Source: CAISIP01 sp038326025 (GTDB lineage: Bacteria; Pseudomonadota; Gammaproteobacteria; Burkholderiales; Burkholderiaceae_C). From it: a stretch of DNA of 64,000 nt. The notes beneath the pieces were generated by a model. It did not search any database. It was not told the origin of the DNA and saw only the letters and a list, made by a program, of their open reading frames with translations. The position numbers and the translations under genes were made by a program. This document shows, piece by piece, positions 35,648 to 44,401 of the stretch; within the stretch, counting starts at the first letter, position 1; each line of letters starts with the position of its first letter. Where the stretch lies: contig JBBQJP010000013.1 of NCBI GenBank assembly GCA_038326025.1, forward strand, positions 1 to 64,000, given 5' to 3'.

Positions 35648-36598
35648 TCAGTCGGCCTGGAATCCCGAGTTCTTGATCGGGCCGGCCCAGGCGGCCTTGT
35701 CGTTGGCCAGTCGTTGCGTCATCTCGTCGGCGCTGCCCGGCGCGGTGGTCAGACCCAGGCTGGCCAGACGGGCCACCACGTCGGGGTGATTGAGCGCAGC
35801 TTGCAGTGCGCCGTTGAGTTTGTCGACCGTCGCCTTGGGCATGGCCGGTGGACCGAATACGCCGAACCAGGCCAGCGCGTCAATGTCGATGCCTTGTTCC
35901 TTGAAGGTCGGCACGCCAGGGAAGTTGGCGTTGCGCTGCGCGCCACTCAGAGCCAGGATGCGCAACTTGCCGGCCTTGTGGTACTCGGCAAACTCGGCCG
36001 GCGTGTCAAAGCCGATCGGGATCTGCCCGCCCAGCAGATTGGTGACCAGCGGCGCACCGCCCTGGTAGGCGACGTGGGTGAGTTTCATCTTGGCGGCGTC
36101 GGCCAGCATCTCGCCCATGAAGTGGGGCATGGAGCCGGCGGCCGGTGAACCGAAATTGGCCTTGCCCGGATTAGCCTGGAACCAGGCAATCAGTTCCTTC
36201 ATGTCCTTGGCGGGAGTGCCGGGCCCGGCAGCCAGCGCCAACGGGAAGGTCGTCGCATTGCCGATGGGCGTGAAGTCCTTCGTGGTGTCGTACTTGATGC
36301 TCTTGAACACCATGGGTTGCACGACCATCACCGCGAACGGGACCACCATCACGGTGTTGCCATCGGGCGCAGCATCCTTGACCATTTGCGCGGCAATGCG
36401 GCCACCGGCGCCCGGCTTGTTCTCCACCAGCACGGATACGCCCAGCGTGTCTTTCATCTTGTCGGCCAATAGCCGTGCCGTCGTATCGGCCGACCCGCCG
36501 GGCGGAAAGCCGACCACCAGTCGCACCGGTCCGGTTTGTGCTGACGCGGTTTGCGCGATGACCAGGCCCAGAGCGATCAGCCCGAGTTTGAATTGCAT
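35648..36598 (-). CDS. Bug/TctC-family tricarboxylate transporter receptor
   Basis: A 316-residue periplasmic receptor. The signal peptide (MQFKLGLIALGLVIA, cleavage after ASA) is followed by the Bug hallmark VRLVVGFPPGGSADTTARLL, then ENKPGAGGRIAA and VFGPPAMPKATVDKLN. It would deliver a carboxylate to a TctAB permease, but no such genes are near, the usual orphan state of the many Bug receptors in Burkholderiales. It has its own terminator and is probably monocistronic. Confidence 0.92.
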   Translation of the reverse strand: MQFKLGLIALGLVIAQTASAQTGPVRLVVGFPPGGSADTTARLLADKMKDTLGVSVLVENKPGAGGRIAAQMVKDAAPDGNTVMVVPFAVMVVQPMVFKSIKYDTTKDFTPIGNATTFPLALAAGPGTPAKDMKELIAWFQANPGKANFGSPAAGSMPHFMGEMLADAAKMKLTHVAYQGGAPLVTNLLGGQIPIGFDTPAEFAEYHKAGKLRILALSGAQRNANFPGVPTFKEQGIDIDALAWFGVFGPPAMPKATVDKLNGALQAALNHPDVVARLASLGLTTAPGSADEMTQRLANDKAAWAGPIKNSGFQAD

Positions 36599-36681
36599 GC
36601 CATGTCTCCAGATGAATTTTTGAGGAGCCCCAGTTTAGTGTCAGTTCCGGGGAGCCGCTGGGCGATATCTGCCCCATAAAT

Positions 36682-37509
36682 TCAGCGGCGGATGTCGTTC
36701 AGCGACCAGTCGTAGTCGACGTACCGGATGCGTACCGAACCGGCCCGTATCGCGGCACGTTCGGCCATCGGCACGCCCAGAGCGTCGGCATAACGCAGTA
36801 CCAGATCGTTGAGGTTGCCGATGCCGCGGTGGCCTTTCTGAAAGTCCTCGCCAAACCATTTGAAAATTTCGCTCAACTCGGCGCGGCCGTCAACGTAGCG
36901 ATTGCGCGTGGCGTCGGACATGAAGCGGTTCATGGCGTCGTCGAGTTGCTCGTCCAGGCGCGGCGCGACGAAGGCTTCGCGCCGCAGCGCGGGGCAGCCA
37001 ATGGATGCGCAATTGACCGCAGCATGCACCCTCCAGTCGTTGTAGCCAGGGCGCAACTGTTCGTGTTCGATCCAGTCCAGATAGCGCTCTTCACCCAGCA
37101 GGCGGAAGAATTTCTTCTTCCAGGGACTTTGAAACAGGCTACCCAGATCCTTGATCGACTTCAGGTTCGGGTATTGGGTAAGGATCAGTTCGACCGTGAA
37201 GCCGTTGTAGGCGTTGATCAGGAAGGCCATCTTCTGTTGGCGGTTGAAGCCGGCGAACTGGGCCGGCGTCACGGCCGACCAGCGTGCCAGGATCTGCTGC
37301 AGCGCCGCGCGGTCGGCGAGAAATGCCTTGTAGTCAACCTGGCTCTGCTTGTTGTCAGCCAGCCAGCGCACATGTTTTTTGAGCAGCGCATCCCAGTCCG
37401 GATAGCTGTGGTCCAGTGCGCTGTCGGCGCTCTGTGCCTGCACGAAAGCCACTGGCCAACCCAGTACCAGCGTGCTTGATGCGGTCAGGAAAAGGCGTCG
37501 ATTCAACAT
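36682..37509 (-). CDS. Exported DUF547 protein
   Basis: A 275-residue protein with a signal peptide containing RR (MLNRRLFLTASSTLVLG, Tat-like) and a DUF547 domain: MAFLINAYNGFTVELIL, SLFQSPWKKKFFRLLG, IHAAVNCAS-type segment VHAAVNCASIGCPALRRE. DUF547 proteins are periplasmic with a papain/transglutaminase-like fold suspected. It starts seven bases after the VTT-FAD oxidoreductase stop, so the two are one operon; this pairing is common in proteobacteria. Role unknown. Confidence 0.85.
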   Translation of the reverse strand: MLNRRLFLTASSTLVLGWPVAFVQAQSADSALDHSYPDWDALLKKHVRWLADNKQSQVDYKAFLADRAALQQILARWSAVTPAQFAGFNRQQKMAFLINAYNGFTVELILTQYPNLKSIKDLGSLFQSPWKKKFFRLLGEERYLDWIEHEQLRPGYNDWRVHAAVNCASIGCPALRREAFVAPRLDEQLDDAMNRFMSDATRNRYVDGRAELSEIFKWFGEDFQKGHRGIGNLNDLVLRYADALGVPMAERAAIRAGSVRIRYVDYDWSLNDIRR

Positions 37510-37516
37510 GGGGGTG

Positions 37517-39682
37517 TCAGGCTCGTTTCCAGTCATGGTACTTGCGCACCCATTCGAGCAGGCGCAGCGGCTGGTGTGCCCGCTTCCATTCACCGGCGGC
37601 GTATTTGTTGGCCTCCGACCAGGTCGGGTAGGTATGGATGGTGCCGAGGATCTTGTTCATGCCCAGGCCGTGTTTCATCGCCAGCACGTATTCAGCCAGC
37701 AGTTCGGCCGCATGCGAGCCGACGATCGTGACGCCCAGAATATTGTCCTTGCCCGGCACCGTCAGCACCTTGACGAAGCCGCGTGCCTCGCTGTCGGCGA
37801 TGGCCCGGTCCAGGTCGTCGATACCGTACTTGACGACCTCATAGGGTATGTCTTGTTCCTTGGCGTCCTGCTCGTTAAGGCCGACCCGCGCCACTTCGGG
37901 ATCGATGAAGGTGGCCCAGGGGATCACCGAATAGTCGGCCTTGAACTTCTTGAAGTCGCCAAACAACGCGTTGACCGCGGCATACCAGGCCTGATGCGCG
38001 GCCACGTGGGTGAACTGGAACGGCCCGGCCACATCACCCGCGGCGTAAATGTTCGGGTAGATCGTCTGCAGGTACTCGTTGGTTTCCACCGTTTTTTGGG
38101 TCGGAATGCCAAGCTCTTCCAGGCCGTAGCCGGTGAGACGCGCAGCGCGTCCGACCGCCACGATCAGCGCGTCAAATTCCAGCCGACTCTCCTGGCCGTC
38201 GTGCTCGACGATGATGGACTTGGCGCCATCGGCAGACTTCTCGCAGCGCAAGGCCTTGTGCGACACCAGCACCTTGACACCATCGGCCTGCAAGGCTTTG
38301 CGGGCCAGTTCCGACACCTCTTCGTCCTCGCGCATCATGATGCGCGGTGCCATCTCGATCTGGCTGACTTCGGCGCCCAGGCGGGCAAACGCATGTGACA
38401 GTTCGCAGCCGATGGGGCCGCCGCCGAGCACGACCATGCGCCGCGGCATCTCGTCCATCTGCGCGAAAATGTCCCACAAGGTGTCGCTGGTGACATAGTC
38501 GACGCTGTCCAGGCCGGGCAGGGGTGGCACGAACGGCCGGGCTCCGGCCGCAATGACGATGTTTCGGGTCGTGAGGCGCTGGGTTGCGCCGTCATGGCCC
38601 TTGATCTCCACCGTCCACGGGTTGACGATGGTGGCGTGGCCCAGTTGCACGTCGACCCCCAGCCCGGTGTAGCGTTCGACACTGTCGTGGGGCGCGATGT
38701 CGGCAATGACCTTATGGATACGTGCCATCAATTGCCGGAAATCGAAGTCGCTGCTGGCCGATCCCAGGCCATAGTCCGAGGCATGCTGGATCTGGTGGCG
38801 CAGCTTGGCGGTGCGGATCAGCGCCTTGCTCGGTATGCAACCGAAGTTCAGGCAGTCGCCCCCCATCTTGTGCGACTCGACCAGCGTCACCTTGGCCTTG
38901 ACCGCAGCGCCGATCAGCGACGCAACCAGCCCGCCGGCGCCAGCGCCGATGACGACCAGGTTGCGGTCGAAGCGGCTTGGGCGCACCGCGTTCCAGCGCG
39001 CGAACACCTTGCGGCGCTTGAGCGCCTCGACGATCCTCTTGGCCAGCAGCGGAAACAGGCCCAGCACCACGAAGGCGCCGATCAGACCTGGCGACAGGAT
39101 CGCGCCCAGCGAGTCGATCTTGGCGATCTCGGTGCCGGCATAGACATAGGCCACGGTGCCGGCCAGCATGCCGACCTGGCTGACCCAGAAGAAGGTCAGT
39201 GTCTTCATGCGGGTCAGACCCATCAGCAGATTGAGTGCAAAAAACGGAATGGCCGGGATCAGCCGCAGCGTGAACAAGTAAAACGGCCCCTCGCGCGTGA
39301 TTCCCTTGTTGACTTCGGTGAGCCGGCGTCCGAAGCGCGCCTCGATGCTGTCGCGCAGGATGTAGCGCGCAACCAGCATGGCCAGTGTGGCGCCCAGCGT
39401 GGATGCGAATGACACCAGTACCGTTCCCCACACCAAGCCGAACACCGCGCCGCCAGCCAGCGTCATGATGGCCGCGCCGGGTAGCGACAACGCCGTGATG
39501 GCGACGTAAATGGCGAAATAGGCCAGGCTGGTCTTGACCGGCTGGTCGGCATACAGCGTGGCGATCTGGCCCTGGCTTTGCTTGACGAAATCGAGGCTGA
39601 AAAAGCGTCCAAGGTCGAATCCGAAGAACGCAATCGCGCCGAGGGCAACGAGCATCAGGATCAGTATTTTTTGAAGGCGCAC
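37517..39682 (-). CDS. Bifunctional VTT (TVP38/TMEM64)-FAD disulfide oxidoreductase
   Basis: A 721-residue fusion. Residues 1-225 form a VTT/DedA-like membrane domain (FVVLGLFPLLAKR at its end). Residues 240-721 form a class I pyridine nucleotide-disulfide oxidoreductase: FAD motif GAGAGG (246-251), redox pair Cys277/Cys282 (GGDCLNFGCIPSKAL), NAD motif VLGGGPIGCEL, second FAD motif IYAAGDVAGP. The C-terminus has TIHTYPTWSEA, so the His-Glu pair of the dimerisation domain is altered (HTYPTWSE). It is mercuric-reductase-like without the merA metal domain. Probably passes electrons to a membrane or thiol acceptor. This fusion type is known and widely annotated; its function is not settled. Confidence 0.9.
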   Translation of the reverse strand: MRLQKILILMLVALGAIAFFGFDLGRFFSLDFVKQSQGQIATLYADQPVKTSLAYFAIYVAITALSLPGAAIMTLAGGAVFGLVWGTVLVSFASTLGATLAMLVARYILRDSIEARFGRRLTEVNKGITREGPFYLFTLRLIPAIPFFALNLLMGLTRMKTLTFFWVSQVGMLAGTVAYVYAGTEIAKIDSLGAILSPGLIGAFVVLGLFPLLAKRIVEALKRRKVFARWNAVRPSRFDRNLVVIGAGAGGLVASLIGAAVKAKVTLVESHKMGGDCLNFGCIPSKALIRTAKLRHQIQHASDYGLGSASSDFDFRQLMARIHKVIADIAPHDSVERYTGLGVDVQLGHATIVNPWTVEIKGHDGATQRLTTRNIVIAAGARPFVPPLPGLDSVDYVTSDTLWDIFAQMDEMPRRMVVLGGGPIGCELSHAFARLGAEVSQIEMAPRIMMREDEEVSELARKALQADGVKVLVSHKALRCEKSADGAKSIIVEHDGQESRLEFDALIVAVGRAARLTGYGLEELGIPTQKTVETNEYLQTIYPNIYAAGDVAGPFQFTHVAAHQAWYAAVNALFGDFKKFKADYSVIPWATFIDPEVARVGLNEQDAKEQDIPYEVVKYGIDDLDRAIADSEARGFVKVLTVPGKDNILGVTIVGSHAAELLAEYVLAMKHGLGMNKILGTIHTYPTWSEANKYAAGEWKRAHQPLRLLEWVRKYHDWKRA

Positions 39683-39830
39683 AGTGAGACCGATTCCTGG
39701 TTGTTGGCGGCACGTTCAGCGACGCCGTGGATCTTGCTGGTTGTCGCCAGACTTTCGAAATTCTTACATGATTCGCGCGGCAGTCCTGCCCGATGCGCAT
39801 CGCTCGCCGTGCTGCCAGCGCTCGCCCGCG

Positions 39831-40598
39831 TCAGGGCAGGGCCAGTCCCAGGTCGCCGACGTAGCCCACGCTGTGCGAGGATGTGTTGTCGGTGTCGGCG
39901 CCCACGGCCAACGCCAGCAGCGGCGGTACGACAGCAGATTCATGGCCGAACACACGCAGGAAGTCGCTGGCCACGTCTCGCTCCAGTGTCAGCCATTGGC
40001 CCGGCCGGGCCGGCCCCTGGCTGACGACCAGATAACGTACGCGCGGGCTAAAGACATTGGGCAGTTCGGTCCCGACCGGCAATTGCGAGTCCCAGACGTA
40101 ACACAGCGTGGCGGCTGGCAGCGCCTCGCCGGACATGGCGCGTGCGACGCGCAGCCGGGTCTGCTCGCCGAACGACATGCCTTGCAATGCCATGTCGAAC
40201 AACGCGCAGACCTTGAGCGGCGCATCGTCACCTTCCTTGCGGCGCAGGTCGGTGCCTTCGGGAGCGCGCTCCAACTGCCAGCGCCAGCGCAGTCGCGCAG
40301 CGGCCGGCAGCGGTGTGCCTTGCATGTCGAACACCAGGTTGCCGTAGGACGCATCGGCCTGCAGACGCAGCACTGGTGTATTGCCGCTTTGAGCGATGGC
40401 AAATCGGGTCAGCGGAAATTTCTGACCCGGCAGGCCGACGACGCGCCAGGGAGCGGTCACCGGGCCGACGGCCATGCTCGAGAACCGGTGCTGCGCCAGC
40501 GCCACCGATGCCGGGCCCGGCAATGGCTGCTGCGCGAATGCGAGGTTTGGCACAAATATCAGCAGCGCGCGCAGCAGCTTTGCGGCGATGGCAGCCAT
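39831..40598 (-). CDS. Exported DUF3047-like protein
   Basis: A 255-residue protein with signal peptide (ending NLAFAQQ) and a DUF3047-like beta-sandwich: TRFAIAQSGNTPVLRLQAD, LRWRWQLERAPEGTDLRRKEGDDAP, VRYLVVSQG, and the C-terminal VGADTDNTSSHSVGYVGDL. The ending resembles carbohydrate-binding-like folds that close with a D-x-D-N-T segment. Periplasmic, function unknown. The ATG shares one base with the acylphosphatase stop (TGATG); longer in-frame starts overlap that gene and are rejected. Confidence 0.75.
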   Translation of the reverse strand: MAAIAAKLLRALLIFVPNLAFAQQPLPGPASVALAQHRFSSMAVGPVTAPWRVVGLPGQKFPLTRFAIAQSGNTPVLRLQADASYGNLVFDMQGTPLPAAARLRWRWQLERAPEGTDLRRKEGDDAPLKVCALFDMALQGMSFGEQTRLRVARAMSGEALPAATLCYVWDSQLPVGTELPNVFSPRVRYLVVSQGPARPGQWLTLERDVASDFLRVFGHESAVVPPLLALAVGADTDNTSSHSVGYVGDLGLALP

Positions 40599-40915
40599 CA
40601 GTCCTCTGTTTCCCGGCAAACAAACTCCGTCCACTGGGGCTCGGGTGCCTGTGTTTGCTGCGCGACCTGATCGACGCGCGCCTGCGGGGGGCCGTGCTGA
40701 CACCACACCAGCAAACGCGCGACTTGAGCGAACGGTCCTTGTACCAGGGCCTCCACGTGTCCGTCGCGCCGGTTGCGCACCCAGCCCTGCAACTGCAGTT
40801 TGCTGGCAACGGACTGCATTGCTTGCCGATAACCGACACCCTGTACCTGGCCGTGAATGTCCAGAAGCACAGCGATGGTGTCGTTCGCGGAGATGTCGGA
40901 TTGCGACGCTGACAT
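40598..40915 (-). CDS. acyP: Acylphosphatase
   Basis: A 105-residue enzyme hydrolysing acyl phosphates. It has the signature GQVQGVGYRQAM, with the catalytic Arg in YRQ and the Asn in GWVRNRRDGHVEA. About 15 extra residues precede the standard domain. Translationally coupled to the DUF3047-like gene. Cytoplasmic. Confidence 0.9.
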   Translation of the reverse strand: MSASQSDISANDTIAVLLDIHGQVQGVGYRQAMQSVASKLQLQGWVRNRRDGHVEALVQGPFAQVARLLVWCQHGPPQARVDQVAQQTQAPEPQWTEFVCRETED

Positions 40916-40951
40916 ATTGCGATGGTAAATCAGGTCGTGCCGGTTGCATGC

Positions 40952-40983
40952 GAAAAAACCTGTTGCCCTTATAGGGGCAGCAG
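40952..40983 (-). terminator. Rho-independent terminator of the BON lipoprotein gene
   Basis: On the minus strand a ten-base stem (CCTGCTGCCC pairing with GGGCAACAGG, one G-T pair) with a six-base loop is followed by six T residues. It lies about 70 bases beyond the stop of the BON lipoprotein gene. Confidence 0.8.
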
Positions 40984-41052
40984 GCCTTCTTGCGCCGTTC
41001 TCGCGAATGGCAGACGTGACGGGACGCGGTCGCGGCGTCCCGCGGGCGACGA

Positions 41053-41367
41053 TCAGGGGCTGACGGCGAGTTCGTTTTTGACCATCTTCACGCCGCTGAC
41101 GCCACTGGCCAGGCTTTCGGCGAGGACCTTTTCGGTGACGTTCTTCGCGAAGCCCGACAACATCACGGTGCCGTTAAGGGTTTCAACCTTGATGCTGGTC
41201 GCATCGACCTGCTTGTCCTGCACGAAGCGCGCTTTGACCTTGGTGGTGATGGCCGCGTCAGTGACATAGGAGCCAGCCGTCTCCTGACCCCGCGTCACGG
41301 CGCAGCCCGTGGCAGTCAACAAGGCGGCGGCGGATACGGCTGCGGCGATCAGTGTGCGAATTTTCAT
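41053..41367 (-). CDS. BON-domain lipoprotein
   Basis: A 104-residue protein. The lipoprotein signal ends in TATGC; the mature part is one BON domain (ITTKVKARFVQDKQVDATSI, VETLNGTVMLSGFAKN) related to OsmY. BON domains bind phospholipid and are induced by envelope stress. The ATG at 41367 follows AGGAAATAACACC. It is followed by an intrinsic terminator. Confidence 0.9.
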   Translation of the reverse strand: MKIRTLIAAAVSAAALLTATGCAVTRGQETAGSYVTDAAITTKVKARFVQDKQVDATSIKVETLNGTVMLSGFAKNVTEKVLAESLASGVSGVKMVKNELAVSP

Positions 41368-41639
41368 GGTGTTATTTCCTGATGAGTGACAGTGCTTGAG
41401 GGTATCAACGGATCCCTTGCGGGTCGTCTCGTTGCGCTGGATGCACTGTAGGTTTGCGCGGTGGTGGCGCCTATCGGTCGGCAAGACCTCTGCTTGTAGG
41501 AATAGACCGTGCCAGTACAGTGGTGGGTGGCATGCGGCATCGAATCCTGCTGGCGCGCGTCGTGCCGTCCGACAGCCGATTTAGCGGCACGGGTGTCATG
41601 ATCAGCTTTTCACACGGTATTCCGATGCGCAATGCGACC

Positions 41640-43073
41640 ATGAATGGCCTGTCACCCCTAGCTTTGCGCGGGTTTCCCGCCAGCGACCCGGATTCGGGCC
41701 GTCGCGTCAGATTCAGACGCTGGCTCGCGCTGGTGCTGGTGTTGCTGACCGGCTGCAGCGACCTGCCCCGTTATGTTCCGGACCTGATGCCGCGCCAGGG
41801 GACGGTACAGGTCGCCGGAACGCGTGGCCTGCTGTCGGATGCGCGCAGTCGGGTGATTCTGGACGGCCTCGAGCGACGCGGACTGGCGACCGACATTTTT
41901 GAGCGCCATCTCGCGCTCGAGGAGGCGATTGCCGGATATCCGCTGACCACCGGAAACATGGTCAAGCTGCTGCAGGACGGCCCGGCGACATACGAGGCCA
42001 TGTTGTCGGCCATCGCCAATGCCCGCGATCACGTCAACATGGAAACCTACATCCTGGACGACGACGAGGTCGGCCAGCGTTTTGCGCAGGCGCTGATCAA
42101 CAAGCAGTTGCAGGGTGTGCAGGTCAATCTCATCCACGACAGTGTCGGCACGCTGAATACGCCACCGGCCTTCTTCGAGCGGTTGCAAGCCAGCGGTATT
42201 CGGGTGCTAGAGTTCAATCCGATCAACCCGTTGCAGTCGCGCAAGGTCTGGGAGTTGAACGAGCGCGACCATCGCAAGCTGCTGATCGTCGATGGCACCA
42301 CCGCATTCCTGGGTGGTATCAATATCAGCGGCGTCTACTCCAGTTCGCCGCTGGCGCATGTGAGACCACCTGAGGGCGCCACTCTGCCCTGGCGCGACAC
42401 CGACCTGCAGATTGACGGACCGGTGGTGGCCGACCTGCAAAAGATTTTCATGGGTGCATGGCAGTCGCAGGATGGAGGTCCGCTGCAGGCGCGCAACTAC
42501 TATCCGATCCAGAAACCGCAGGGGCAACAACTGGTTCGGGTGATCGGTAGTTCGCCGGATGAATCCTATAGCCGCATCTACGGTACCTTGATTTCGGCGA
42601 TCCACCACGCGCAAACCAGTATCCGGATCACGAACGCCTATTTTGTGCCAGATGAGCAGCTGCTCGATGCGCTGGAGCACGCCGCACGCCGAGGCGTCGA
42701 CGTGTCACTGATACTTCCGGCGCAAACCGATTCATGGCTGGTGTTTCACGCCGGCCGTGTGCACTATGGACGACTGCTGCGCGCCGGAGTCAAGATTCAT
42801 GAGCGTCACGGCGCGATCCTGCATTCGAAGACCGCGTTGATTGACGGGATCTGGGCTACCGTCGGCTCAACCAACCTGGATTGGCGCAGCTTTCTGCACA
42901 ACCACGAGCTCAACGCCGTGGTGCTGGGTGCGGAGTTCGGCGCCCAGGTGCAGGCCATGTTCGATCGCGACCTGCAACAGTCCGATGAGATGACGCTGGT
43001 GCAATGGGAGCGCCGGCCGCTATCGCCGCGAGTCAAGGAAATTTTTGCGCGGCTGTGGGAGTACTGGTTATGA
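41640..43073 (+). CDS. Phospholipase D-family lipoprotein (cardiolipin synthase-like)
   Basis: A 477-residue protein with a membrane/lipoprotein signal (ALVLVLLTGC) and two PLD domains, each with an intact HKD motif: DHRKLLIVDG and LHSKTALIDG, both followed by GG/GS and N (FLGGINISG; TVGSTNLDW). It is most like ClsB/ClsC-type transphosphatidylases that make cardiolipin or transfer phosphatidyl groups. Start uncertain: ATGs at 41598, 41625 and 41640 are in frame and none has a clear ribosome site; the last gives the shortest lipoprotein leader. Coupled to the next gene by ATGA. Confidence 0.85.
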   Translation: MNGLSPLALRGFPASDPDSGRRVRFRRWLALVLVLLTGCSDLPRYVPDLMPRQGTVQVAGTRGLLSDARSRVILDGLERRGLATDIFERHLALEEAIAGYPLTTGNMVKLLQDGPATYEAMLSAIANARDHVNMETYILDDDEVGQRFAQALINKQLQGVQVNLIHDSVGTLNTPPAFFERLQASGIRVLEFNPINPLQSRKVWELNERDHRKLLIVDGTTAFLGGINISGVYSSSPLAHVRPPEGATLPWRDTDLQIDGPVVADLQKIFMGAWQSQDGGPLQARNYYPIQKPQGQQLVRVIGSSPDESYSRIYGTLISAIHHAQTSIRITNAYFVPDEQLLDALEHAARRGVDVSLILPAQTDSWLVFHAGRVHYGRLLRAGVKIHERHGAILHSKTALIDGIWATVGSTNLDWRSFLHNHELNAVVLGAEFGAQVQAMFDRDLQQSDEMTLVQWERRPLSPRVKEIFARLWEYWL

Positions 43074-43498
43074 AAAAGTACCTGGGTGGCTGGGTAGCGG
43101 CGGTGCTGGTGATGGCGCTGATGGACGCCGTGTGGATCGGCTGGCTGGCGAGATCGCTGTACCAGCAAGGCCTGGGGCACCTGATGGCGCCGCAGGTCAA
43201 TCTGGTCGCGGCACTGGCTTTTTATCTGATCTACGGTATCGGGCTGTTGATTTTTGCGGTTGCGCCGGACGGCGTCGGCGCGCCCTGGGGCACAACACTG
43301 CTTCGCGGTGCCTTGTTCGGTTTTGTCGCCTATGCGGTGTATGACCTGACCAATCTGGCCACGCTGCGCGACTGGCCGGTGGCCGTGTCACTGATGGACA
43401 TGGCCTGGGGCAGTGTGGCCAGCCTTGCCGCAGCAGCGGCCGGTAAGGCCGGGTTCGATCGCTTCAGCGGCGTGAATCCGGGCGCGCGAACAAGCTGA
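43070..43498 (+). CDS. DUF2177 family membrane protein
   Basis: A 142-residue protein with four predicted membrane helices. Segments such as LMDAVWIGWLARSLYQQGLG, YGIGLLIFAV, YAVYDLTNLATLRDWP and SLMDMAWGS mark DUF2177. Function unknown. It is translationally coupled to the PLD gene, suggesting a role in the envelope. Its 3' end overlaps the convergent DUF883-like gene by 35 bases. Confidence 0.88.
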   Translation: MKKYLGGWVAAVLVMALMDAVWIGWLARSLYQQGLGHLMAPQVNLVAALAFYLIYGIGLLIFAVAPDGVGAPWGTTLLRGALFGFVAYAVYDLTNLATLRDWPVAVSLMDMAWGSVASLAAAAAGKAGFDRFSGVNPGARTS

Positions 43499-43844
43499 GC
43501 AGGCCCATCAGCAAGGCGCCTACGCCGGCTGCGATCAGCACCGATTTGACCGGCTGATCGCGCACGTATTGTTGGGTCCCATCTGCCGCATGCCGGGCCT
43601 TGGCCTGCAACTGTTGCGATCCGTCACGCAGTTGTTGTGCGCTGCGCCGGGCCCATTGCGCCGCGTTGTCGGTAGCTCTCTCAATCGCTGGCGCGGCATC
43701 TGCACCCCACTGCTGCAACTGGTCGTCGAGTTTCTCCACGCCGTGCACAGCGTTGCGCCGGGTGGATTGCAACGCCCTGGTGGTGTTGTCAGCGGCCTCA
43801 TGAGCGAGGTCCTGGGTTTTGTCGATGGTGTCATTAAAACGCAT
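43464..43844 (-). CDS. DUF883 (ElaB/YqjD-like) membrane-anchored protein
   Basis: A 126-residue protein: a long charged, Ala/Gln-rich helical region (residues 1-95) ending in YVRDQPVKSVLIAAGVGALL, the C-terminal tail anchor typical of YqjD/ElaB. In E. coli these are stationary-phase ribosome- or membrane-binding proteins. Convergent with and overlapping DUF2177. Confidence 0.85.
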   Translation of the reverse strand: MRFNDTIDKTQDLAHEAADNTTRALQSTRRNAVHGVEKLDDQLQQWGADAAPAIERATDNAAQWARRSAQQLRDGSQQLQAKARHAADGTQQYVRDQPVKSVLIAAGVGALLMGLLSLFARPDSRR

Positions 43845-43939
43845 GTTTATCCTTTGTTAGTTGGTCAGCATTGAACAGGCCCCGCGCTGGGCGTGGGAGT
43901 GGGGAGTGTTAACGGGCCTACGGGTGACGCTGGACTGCG

Positions 43940-44104
43940 TCATCCCTTCTTGAGCAGGCTGAACACGAAGCTGGCGATCGCCAGTACCGCGAACACGAAG
44001 AACAAAATCTTGGCGATTCCCACGGCGCCGGCCGCGATACCACCGAAGCCGAACAGCGCGGCGATCAGGGCGATGACAAAAAATACGACGGCATAGTGCA
44101 ACAT
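43940..44104 (-). CDS. DUF1328 small membrane protein (YtjA-like)
   Basis: A 54-residue protein with two membrane helices (HYAVVFFVIALIAALFGFGG and ILFFVFAVLAIASFVFSLL) and a KKG tail, the entire DUF1328 family pattern. AGGAG is seven bases before the ATG. Stress-associated in other proteobacteria; function unknown. Confidence 0.9.
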   Translation of the reverse strand: MLHYAVVFFVIALIAALFGFGGIAAGAVGIAKILFFVFAVLAIASFVFSLLKKG

Positions 44105-44401
44105 GACGAGGCTCCTGGATGAAGGGGGGGTCGGCCCGTTGCCCGGGCCGTTCGCAGCACTTTGTTGCGATGGATTCAGTGTCTCCAAACAACGGCACCA
44201 TGGCGATAGGTGCCCCGGCCCCGACCCTGTCGGGAGAGGGCGTCTGTCGGTGTAGGAGGGGTCCGACAGCATGAATCAATTGTCCTATTGACAGAACAAT
44301 TGGCCTGTTGCATCATTATTTCCACGCCAGCTGTTGGCGGTTGTGCTGCCCGGCCCGTGCGGTTGCGGCAATCCCTTGCGTCGATCTGGAAGGACATATC
44401 C
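44105..44401. other. Divergent promoter region of the catabolic operon
   Basis: About 300 bases between the leftward DUF1328 gene and the rightward amidase gene. It contains the long palindrome at 44277-44302 and the amidase ribosome site; no gene is visible. Confidence 0.6.
44277..44302. promoter_or_regulatory. Operator palindrome, copy 1
   Basis: Ten-base arms CAATTGTCCT and AGAACAATTG (one mismatch) around the six-base centre ATTGAC. The core 22 bases (44279-44300), read on the other strand, match the site at 55369-55390 at 19 of 22 positions. It is placed 100 bases before the first amidase gene. The bound regulator is not known; the UTRA-type GntR protein at 62581 is the only candidate in the window. 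Confidence 0.75.

Noticed and set aside
40599..40949. N-terminal extension of the DUF3047-like protein
   Set aside because: It overlaps the acylphosphatase gene completely in another frame; the signal peptide starts at MAAIAAKLL.
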